Assembly: GCA_966211455.1 (NCBI GenBank)
Contig: CBIHNI010000011.1
Location: forward strand, 1 to 64,000
Direction of reading: 5' to 3'
DNA from: 21-14-0-10-47-8 sp966211455
GTDB taxonomy: Bacteria; Bdellovibrionota; Bdellovibrionia; Bdellovibrionales; Bdellovibrionaceae
Length of the DNA stretch: 64,000 nucleotides
A program made the position numbers and the translations under genes. Under the pieces are notes generated by a model. It saw only the letters and a program-made list of their open reading frames with translations. It did no database searches and was not told the origin of the DNA. The stretch's first letter is position 1. Each line of letters opens with the position of its first letter. Positions 57,990 to 64,000 of this stretch are shown here, piece after piece.

Positions 57990-60900
57990 ATGAAGCGTAT
58001 ACTTGGCACACTCCTCATTCTGACGATTCCACAGATTTCTGTTTCAGCTGAAAGAGAAACCAAGGGTCTATTGCCTGAATTGAAAATCAATTCAACCGAT
58101 GAGAACGTCAACCAAAAGAAGGCCGTTCAAAGCGAAGTTCTGATCACCAAGACCGAAAATCAAGCGATTCAAGCTTTGATTAACATCCTGAAAAAGAAAA
58201 AGGGATCCCCGACCGAGCCAGATTTGTGGTACCGCCTGGCGGAACTTTACATGCGTCGCGCAAAATCAGGTCGCTTCTTCGACTTGAACCGCGATAGCGA
58301 CGGTCCAGCGAAATTTGTTCCGCCCGAAATTTCCAGCGAAACGGCCGTTGCTTCTTTGAAGCGTGCGGTGCAAGTTTATACAAAAATCGAGCGCGAATTT
58401 CCGAAATTTCGCGATATGGATGGCGTGCTTTTCAATAATGCCTTTGCCAGCCAGCAGCTGAAGCTGAATAAAAATGCGGAAGCCCTTTATTATAAAGTCG
58501 TGACCCAGCATCCAAAGTCGGCTCTGGTGCCTGATGCTTACCTCGCACTGGGTGAAATGGCTTACGATGCACAAAAATTTAAAGATGCCTTGGACTATTT
58601 CGCCGCGATCGAAAAGTTTCCAAAAGCTCGCGTCTACCCTTACGGTATGTACAAATCCGCTTGGACTTTGTACAACCTGCAAAAATCAGAAGAAGCCATC
58701 CAGAAACTGGTGGCGGTTGTTAAGTTCAACGATTCTTCAAAGAACGAAGGACAGATCAATCACAACTTGCGCTCGGAAGCTTTGCGCGACTTGACTTTGT
58801 TCTTCGGCGAAACGCAACCGGCCGACAAAGCTTATGCTTTCTTTTCAAGAATCGCAACGCCTGACGAAGTCGGCGAAGCGATCTTGAACCTGGCCAAACT
58901 TTACGATTCGCACTCTCGCCAAAAAGAGATGAACGTCTTCTTGGCTGAATTCATCACGAAGCAGCCAATGTCTCGTTTCCGTGTGAAAATGGAAATGATC
59001 ATGATCACCGGGAATGAAACAGCCCGTATTCGTAATGAATCGATCAAGCACTTGGTGGCAGCGGCCAATCTTTGCAAAAGCGGATCGGACTGGCGTACAC
59101 GAAATAATGATATCGCCGAAGCGGAATGTGATTACGACTTTGCTCGCACCAACGTCGAAATGGCGAAAAAATGGTGGGAGCTGTGGCAGAAGAACAAATC
59201 TTCCACTTCCGCTCGTGAAATTGCCGAATACACCCAAGAAGCTTTCCGCCTTCACTTAGACCGCGAAGACCCAGCGAAGCCTGATACAAAATCTCGCTAT
59301 GCTTACGCCGAACTGCTGTTCCAGTTGGGTGACTTCCGCAAAGCATCCGAGCAATATCAAATGGCCGGCAAATCGGTCGACACCCAGCTGGCTCATGATG
59401 CCAACTATTCTGCGATCGTGTCTTTAGGCAAAGCCATCGAAAAGAAAAAAGAATCCACTGACGATGTGGAAATGGTTCGCCTGTGCCAAACTTACCTTGA
59501 ACGCCACCCAAAAGGTGAACACGCGATCCAGGTTCGTTACAAAGTGGGCTTTATCGCGTACGAACAGAACAACCACGTCGAAGCTGAGAAATGGCTTCGT
59601 CCTTTGGCCGCTGACGAAAAAGCCGGCGAGCTGAAGCGCAAATCCGAAGATTTGATCTTGGATATCCTAAACGATCGCAAAGATTATAAGGCGATCAAAG
59701 AGTTCGCGACCCAAATCGGCGGTCAAGCGAAGGATGAAACTCGCAAAGCGTCTTTGACCAAAATCGTGCGCGAAGCGGATTACAGCGAAATTCAAGAGTA
59801 CGCCAAAGGCACCGAAAAATCGAAGGCCGCCGATCGTCTGGTCACCTTCTTTAACGAGAACAAGGGCTCCCCGCTGGCAAAAGATTCTTTGTGGCAGGCT
59901 TTGTCGATCTACAATGCCGAAGGCCGCGTGATCGAGGGTGCTGAAATCGCGCTTTTGTACGCGAAGACTTATCCGGATGACAAACGCTCTTTGGATGCAT
60001 TGAAAGATGCGGCGAAGAACTATGCCGATTCCGGATTGATCGTCCCTGCTGCCGAAACCATGGAGCAAATCGCCGCGGTTTCGCCAAAAGACACCGAACA
60101 TTACGTCGAAGCCGCCAGCGAATTGTACCTGATCGAAGGCCGCGTGAAAGAAGCGCAAGAAACCTTGAAAAAGCAGCTGACCGATGCGAACAAAGCAAAG
60201 CACGGAAAAATCTATGCGAAGCTCCTTTCAACAATGAAAGGTCAGGAAAAATCGGCCGAATACCTGAAGCTGGAAGACAAAATCGTGTCTTTGGGTCACG
60301 AGCCTTACGCTTCCGAAATCAAAGTCAAACGCGTGGAAGCGATTTACAATTCCGGTAAATTGTCGGAAGCCTTCAATGCGGCGAAATCTTTGGTCGGAAA
60401 CGATGGTGGGATCGATGACGACATCCGCGCCCGCGCTCGCATTGTGCAAGCCAAAGTTTTGGAAAAAGAGTTCACCGAAACGCGCACCAAAACCACGGTC
60501 GAGAAATTGGCTGTTGTTCTCAGTATCAAAACAGAAAAATTGGATAAAGCCCAAACCGCTTATCTGACTTCGGCGAAGATCGCGAAGGATCCAAATACGA
60601 AATTGGAAGCGCTTCAAGGTTTGAACCGTATCTACACGAACTATGTGGACACTGTCGGCCACCCGATCCTGAAAGACGAAGCGCAGTTGACGGCGGAAGA
60701 TAAGAAAGCGCTGTACGAGCAATTGGGAAAACTGACGACTCCGATTTTGGAAAAGAAATTGGACACGGACAAGCAATTGCAGAAGCTGGCCAAAGATTCA
60801 AAGGCGGCCGGCTCGATGGAAGTCGACTATGCCAGCTTGCCTGCCGAAGAGACCGTCAAACCCCGCATCCAGAACGTGGCGATGGATCAGTTGAAAATGT

Positions 60901-61700
60901 TCCTGCCCTCGTTCGGATCTGAAGGTCTGTTGATGGACGCCCGTCGCATGGCTTCGGTGCCGAACGAAAAATGTGCGTTTGCCGACACCGACAAGGCTTT
61001 GGATGTTTTGCAGCTTTCGCAAAAAGCCAATGTCTGCGTTTCGATTCGCAATATCACGCAAACTGAAAAGTTCGCGATGGCGATCACCCGCAAAGATCCA
61101 AAATCAGCTTTGGGTGCTTTCTACCTGAGCTTGGTTGCGGAAATGCAAGGCCGCTTCGAGAAAAGCGCTTGGCTTGTGGATTTGGCTTTGAAGAAATCAG
61201 CCGACGTTCCGTTCTTGCTGTATCAAAAAGCTCGCGCTTTGTACCAGAGCCAAGAATTTGCGCAGGCGAATGCGGCTTTCATCAAAGCACACGACCTGGG
61301 TTTGAAGACGGCAGAAACGGTTCTGATGCACGGAGTGGTCAGCTTCGCGCAGGGCGATTGCTTCTCGGTGACCGAGGACTTTGCGCAACTGGACCGAAGT
61401 TCAGTGCAAAAGTACAGTCTGGCTTCAAGCATGAGCGAATGCCAAGCTCAGAAGGGCGAATTTGATAAAGCCGTGGCTTTTGCCGAAGAGGCTGCGAAAG
61501 GCTCTTCACGCGCGGCAGAATTGTGGCTGCAAGTCGGACGCATCCAAGAGATCTACCGATTTGACTCGGCCAAAGCGCTTGCCGCTTATGAAACAGCTTT
61601 GAAAGTTGCAACTCAACCGGAAATGAAAGAGTGGATCCAGCGCAAGTTGGATTTCCTTAAAGGTAAAACGACAGTTTCGGTCCTGGACGGAGGTCACTGA
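57990..61700 (+). CDS. Giant periplasmic TPR protein, GltD/AgnA-like
   Basis: A 1236-residue exported protein made almost entirely of TPR-type helix pairs. The signal peptide is MKRILGTLLILTIPQISVSA. Repeats include AEALYYKVVTQHPKSALVPDAY, YLALGEMAYDAQKFKDALDYF, LFQLGDFRKASEQYQMAG and, near the end, AVAFAEEAAKGSSRAAELWL and YRFDSAKALAAYETALK. Two cysteines in ENECAF/VCVSI-like positions occur near residue 990. In Myxococcus gliding cluster G1 a very large TPR protein (GltD/AgnA) spans the periplasm next to the TonB-tail proteins, and the same place in this operon supports the call. Coiled or superhelical rod of this length could link the inner-membrane motor to outer-membrane parts. It starts with a weak GGAGAT-type site at 57979. 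Confidence 0.85.
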   Translation: MKRILGTLLILTIPQISVSAERETKGLLPELKINSTDENVNQKKAVQSEVLITKTENQAIQALINILKKKKGSPTEPDLWYRLAELYMRRAKSGRFFDLNRDSDGPAKFVPPEISSETAVASLKRAVQVYTKIEREFPKFRDMDGVLFNNAFASQQLKLNKNAEALYYKVVTQHPKSALVPDAYLALGEMAYDAQKFKDALDYFAAIEKFPKARVYPYGMYKSAWTLYNLQKSEEAIQKLVAVVKFNDSSKNEGQINHNLRSEALRDLTLFFGETQPADKAYAFFSRIATPDEVGEAILNLAKLYDSHSRQKEMNVFLAEFITKQPMSRFRVKMEMIMITGNETARIRNESIKHLVAAANLCKSGSDWRTRNNDIAEAECDYDFARTNVEMAKKWWELWQKNKSSTSAREIAEYTQEAFRLHLDREDPAKPDTKSRYAYAELLFQLGDFRKASEQYQMAGKSVDTQLAHDANYSAIVSLGKAIEKKKESTDDVEMVRLCQTYLERHPKGEHAIQVRYKVGFIAYEQNNHVEAEKWLRPLAADEKAGELKRKSEDLILDILNDRKDYKAIKEFATQIGGQAKDETRKASLTKIVREADYSEIQEYAKGTEKSKAADRLVTFFNENKGSPLAKDSLWQALSIYNAEGRVIEGAEIALLYAKTYPDDKRSLDALKDAAKNYADSGLIVPAAETMEQIAAVSPKDTEHYVEAASELYLIEGRVKEAQETLKKQLTDANKAKHGKIYAKLLSTMKGQEKSAEYLKLEDKIVSLGHEPYASEIKVKRVEAIYNSGKLSEAFNAAKSLVGNDGGIDDDIRARARIVQAKVLEKEFTETRTKTTVEKLAVVLSIKTEKLDKAQTAYLTSAKIAKDPNTKLEALQGLNRIYTNYVDTVGHPILKDEAQLTAEDKKALYEQLGKLTTPILEKKLDTDKQLQKLAKDSKAAGSMEVDYASLPAEETVKPRIQNVAMDQLKMFLPSFGSEGLLMDARRMASVPNEKCAFADTDKALDVLQLSQKANVCVSIRNITQTEKFAMAITRKDPKSALGAFYLSLVAEMQGRFEKSAWLVDLALKKSADVPFLLYQKARALYQSQEFAQANAAFIKAHDLGLKTAETVLMHGVVSFAQGDCFSVTEDFAQLDRSSVQKYSLASSMSECQAQKGEFDKAVAFAEEAAKGSSRAAELWLQVGRIQEIYRFDSAKALAAYETALKVATQPEMKEWIQRKLDFLKGKTTVSVLDGGH

Positions 61701-61702
61701 TC

Positions 61703-61981
61703 ATGAAGACATTGAAGATAAACAACTGGATGTTGATCCGTGCGACCGGACTGATGTTGGGTCTAGTCCTTTCACTTGTGTCAAGTGTCTCTTTGGCAAA
61801 GACAAAAAATGTCCGAAAAGTGCAAGAGGTGAACTTTGCGGAAATGGATTTGAAAGGAACCGTGCGCAATCCGGACGGTGCTTATCTGGTTCAAAAACGA
61901 GGGATCAAGTTCATGCCTTTGCACGATGTGCAAAAGGATATGGACACCAAGATCCGTGAATCCGCTCAGTATGTTCGATAA
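61703..61981 (+). CDS. Small exported protein in motor operon
   Basis: A 92-residue protein with a long N-terminal signal (MLGLVLSLVSSVSLA, cut before KTK) and a mature part of about 60 residues with charged, helix-prone sequence (VQEVNFAEMDLKGTVRNPDG; LHDVQKDMDTKIRESAQYV). I recognise no family. GGAGG lies 8-10 nt upstream. It starts 2 nt after the giant TPR gene and precedes the TonB-tail gene by 22 nt, so it is certainly co-transcribed. The other gliding-like operon at 23.6 kb also places a small exported protein next to its TPR gene, so both may play a comparable linker role (GltF-like is possible but unproven). Confidence 0.75.
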   Translation: MKTLKINNWMLIRATGLMLGLVLSLVSSVSLAKTKNVRKVQEVNFAEMDLKGTVRNPDGAYLVQKRGIKFMPLHDVQKDMDTKIRESAQYVR

Positions 61982-62003
61982 TAAACGATGAGGCTGATTG
62001 ATT

Positions 62004-63470
62004 ATGCAGAATTTATTGATTGAACAAAAAGGTCCATCGGGACTTCTGAAAACATGGAAGCTCAGATCCGAGCAAAAGGTTCTGACATTTGGTCATTCCA
62101 AACACGCGGACCTGCGCACGACGGTCGAATCGATCAAAGGAATCCAAGGCGTTTTTGAATACAAAAACGACAAGTGGCATTACATCAATTTGGATCTGCA
62201 CACCAAGCATCCGGAGATGGGCGAAAACTCGGTTGAAATGTGTTTTGAAAAAGACACCGAACTGCGCATGGGTACGACGACCCTTTCGATCAAATTGCTC
62301 GAAGGCCGTTCTCCCCTTTTCACTCAGTTGCAAGACGGCGAAGTCTCTCACTCGAGTTCGGACCGCACCCCGTTTCAGCTCTTCACCGTTTACTCGGGAT
62401 CGACACTTTTGGAAACGACCCTGGTGCCCGTCACGAAGACTTTCGTTTCGAAGCATGACCCAACAAAAACAAAGTTTAAACCCGAGCGTTTGGAAGATTG
62501 GAAAAAGACCCAGGTGGCTCACCTGGATATCTCTCAACGCACGGTTTATCTGTCGAACGTTGAGGCTTTGAAACATCTCAGCGCCAAGCAATTGGTCGAT
62601 GAGGATGGTCGTAAATCGGCGGCCTTCACTTTGGGTGCGGCTTTGATTTTGGCACTTCTTTTCGTTTTCTCTCCGAAGCAGAACACGCTGGACGAGGCTC
62701 TGACTCCTCCGCCGATTCCGATTCGCGAAGTGAAAATGGAAACTCCGAAGAAACCGAAAAAACAAGCGGAAAGCGCTCCGAAAGAAGTTCAACCGCAGCA
62801 GACTCAGCAAGCGGCCGCAGCTCCAAAAAGCAATGGCGGTGGTTCATCGAAAGCCGCCAGCATGATCAAAAATCTGGCCAGCGGCCGGATCACGTCTTTG
62901 GTTGGCAAAGTGGCGGCATCGGCACGATCGGCCAACGTGGTTGTGACTTCGGGTGTAACCGCAGGTTCGGCTCCGACAGGACGAGCTTTGGCAGCCCTTG
63001 GCGCTATTGGTAAATCCGGTAAAGACTGGTCCGCCGAAGGCAAAGGCACGGGTGTCACGATTTCCACCAACGGTAAAGCCGGTGGTAAAGGCACGTCCGG
63101 CATGGGCGATATCGCCAACGGTAAAACCGGAACTGGCGGCGTCGGTCTTTTGGAAGACGAAGGCGAAATTGTCGGCGGTCTGGATCGCGAGATCATCGCC
63201 CAGTATATCAAGTCGCAGTTGGGTCAGATCCTTTACTGCTACGAACGTCAGCTCAGTGCGAATCCAGAGCTGTACGGAAAAGTCGCCATCAAGTTCACCA
63301 TTTCGGGTGACGGTGGTGTTGAAACGCAACGAATCGGTGATAGTACATTAAAAAATGCAACCGTCGAGGGATGTATTCTGCAAAGAGTTGCAAAATGGAA
63401 ATTTCCGGCACCTGAGGGTGGGACGAAAGTGCTTGTCACTTATCCTTTCCTCTTTAAGAGCACCAACTAA
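62004..63470 (+). CDS. Trans-envelope protein with FHA-like N-domain and AgmX/PglI (TonB-like) C-terminal domain, GltG-like
   Basis: A 488-residue inner-membrane protein. A cytosolic N-terminal region (about residues 1-90) resembles an FHA-type beta domain (LTFGHSKHADLRT; FEYKNDKWHYINLD). There is one membrane helix at about 206-225 (FTLGAALILALLFVF), then a periplasmic Pro/Lys/Gln and Gly-rich spacer (about 230-390). The C-terminal domain of about 95 residues (IAQYIKSQLGQILYCYERQL; GKVAIKFTISGDGG; VEGCILQRVAKWKFPAPEGG; LVTYPFLF) is the AgmX/PglI TonB-like tail, with its two conserved cysteines (LYCYE, VEGC). In Myxococcus, GltG and GltJ have this architecture and reach across the periplasm. 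It is the last gene before a terminator. Confidence 0.87.
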   Translation: MQNLLIEQKGPSGLLKTWKLRSEQKVLTFGHSKHADLRTTVESIKGIQGVFEYKNDKWHYINLDLHTKHPEMGENSVEMCFEKDTELRMGTTTLSIKLLEGRSPLFTQLQDGEVSHSSSDRTPFQLFTVYSGSTLLETTLVPVTKTFVSKHDPTKTKFKPERLEDWKKTQVAHLDISQRTVYLSNVEALKHLSAKQLVDEDGRKSAAFTLGAALILALLFVFSPKQNTLDEALTPPPIPIREVKMETPKKPKKQAESAPKEVQPQQTQQAAAAPKSNGGGSSKAASMIKNLASGRITSLVGKVAASARSANVVVTSGVTAGSAPTGRALAALGAIGKSGKDWSAEGKGTGVTISTNGKAGGKGTSGMGDIANGKTGTGGVGLLEDEGEIVGGLDREIIAQYIKSQLGQILYCYERQLSANPELYGKVAIKFTISGDGGVETQRIGDSTLKNATVEGCILQRVAKWKFPAPEGGTKVLVTYPFLFKSTN

Positions 63471-63563
63471 GATTACGGTTTAGATGCGCGCACCAAACCA
63501 GGTGCGAATGTTTGAATCGGCACAACATTGATAAACGTAAGGTCTTCACGGCTTAAGACCGAC

Positions 63564-63583
63564 AGCCCTAGCAATGGGCTTTT
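63564..63583 (+). terminator. Terminator at end of motor operon
   Basis: AGCCC-TAGCAAT-GGGCT followed by TTTT lies about 95 nt past the last gene of the operon. A second small stem GGTCTT...AAGACC (63541-63560) precedes it. Together they mark the end of the long transcript. Confidence 0.6.
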
Positions 63584-63619
63584 GGTCCGTGATGACGCCA
63601 TGATGAATACATGAACTGG

Positions 63620-63640
63620 AATTCAATTTCGAATTGAATT
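63620..63640. promoter_or_regulatory. Palindrome next to ribosome-binding site of the last gene
   Basis: AATTCAATT-TCG-AATTGAATT, a 9-bp perfect inverted repeat, ends 2 nt before the AAGGAGG ribosome-binding site of the next barrel gene. It could be an operator or an mRNA hairpin that influences translation. No binding protein can be named. Confidence 0.45.
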
Positions 63641-63654
63641 TCAAGGAGGCGGTT

Positions 63655-64000
63655 ATGAAGTACATGTGGATGATTGCAACCATTGCGACCGCAATGGCCT
63701 TTTCGACAGCTCAAGCGCAAAACACCGCGCCTGCTGAAACCAAAAAAGAAGATCGCGGCAGCGACAAACTGGATCTGAAGAAGTTGGAAGACAAATACTG
63801 GTCGGCCAAAGATGCGGATTTCAGCGTCGTGCAAAACCGCACCTACTCGAAGGCGAATAAATGGTTCGTGTCTTTGAGCTACGGTCCTTTGGTGAATGAC
63901 GCTTACTCTTATGGTCGTATGACCAACGCGGCGGCGGGATATTACTTCTCGGAACGCTGGGGTATCGAAGTCGCGCACGAAAACGGAAATCTGAAGAACT
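63655..64000 (+). CDS. Outer membrane beta-barrel protein, N-terminal part (3' truncated by window)
   Basis: The frame from the ATG at 63655 (AAGGAGG 7 nt upstream) stays open to the window end. The signal peptide MKYMWMIATIATAMAFSTAQA is followed by a charged linker (PAETKKEDRGSDKLDLKKLE), the segment DKYWSAKDADFSVVQNRTYS and then barrel strands KWFVSLSYGPLVNDAYS and AAGYYFSERWGIEV. The YWSAKD/DFSVVQNRxYxK block followed by a small barrel is characteristic of the deltaproteobacterial outer-membrane family found next to gliding genes. It follows the terminator of the motor operon and so has its own transcript, but is likely the outer-membrane partner of that machine. Confidence 0.85.
   Translation, partial: MKYMWMIATIATAMAFSTAQAQNTAPAETKKEDRGSDKLDLKKLEDKYWSAKDADFSVVQNRTYSKANKWFVSLSYGPLVNDAYSYGRMTNAAAGYYFSERWGIEVAHENGNLKN

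Noticed and set aside
63568..63978. 136-codon minus-strand frame at the right end
   Set aside because: It is the reverse of the truncated outer-membrane barrel gene, which has a signal peptide, a strong ribosome-binding site and a family match.
1..64000. tRNA, rRNA, prophage or insertion-sequence genes
   Set aside because: No CCA-ended cloverleaf, rRNA motif, integrase, transposase or phage structural gene could be recognised; the repeats have no associated transposase in the window.

Overview
The window looks like chromosome from a predatory deltaproteobacterium-like organism of the Bdellovibrio group (Bdellovibrionota); this is inference. The grounds are an archaeal/eukaryote-type short ProRS, many secreted and outer-membrane proteins, a type IV pilin followed by its own small TPR gene, Myxococcus-like gliding (Agl/Glt) genes including an AgmX/PglI-type C-terminal domain, an HD-GYP response regulator without the GYP tyrosine, and moderate GC. 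There are no rRNA or tRNA genes, no CRISPR array, and no recognisable insertion sequence or prophage. Genes are dense, with many 4-nt ATGA overlaps that mark operons.

Layout. 1-5.6 kb: housekeeping genes (proS 3' end, EVE-domain protein, dusC, an orphan HTH gene, a methyltransferase, a glutaredoxin and a PLP aminotransferase). 5.9-13.0 kb: a lipoprotein with expression-optimised codons, then a two-gene unit made of a 1079-residue secreted protein of no recognised family and a secreted subtilisin. 13.0-22.7 kb: a second Dus enzyme, purK-purE, an HD-GYP regulator, a small membrane protein, a TolC-like protein, a beta-barrel protein and acs. 22.8-26.3 kb: a four-gene overlapping operon (two outer-membrane barrels, a TPR protein, a small secreted protein) resembling the GltA/B/C outer-membrane module of Myxococcus gliding. 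26.5-36.2 kb: a secreted zinc phospholipase-like protein, the chaperone pair dnaJ-dnaK (dnaJ first), pilA and its neighbour, then clpS-clpA and htpX.

36.2-53.3 kb: a structured intergenic region, an Slt-type lytic transglycosylase, a second subtilisin, a full-length eukaryote-style ABCC exporter, a zinc-ribbon membrane protein divergent from lnt, mutS2, an AidB-like acyl-CoA dehydrogenase, an L,D-transpeptidase and an HNH nuclease-like gene. 53.5-64 kb: a five-unit 38-bp tandem repeat, then an apparent operon of a VWA lipoprotein, a GYF-PilZ protein, a TolQ-like and two TolR-like proteins, a giant TPR protein, a small exported protein and an AgmX/GltG-like TonB-tail protein. It ends in a terminator and is followed by another outer-membrane barrel gene cut by the window end. 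I read this as a proton-driven trans-envelope machine with a built-in c-di-GMP receptor, and it is the strongest candidate system in the window.

Non-coding structure is notable. A composite palindromic repeat occurs at 15.8 kb and 19.6 kb, and one of its modules recurs at 36.6 kb with base-pair covariation in two hairpins. Sigma-32-like promoter candidates precede dnaJ and dnaK.
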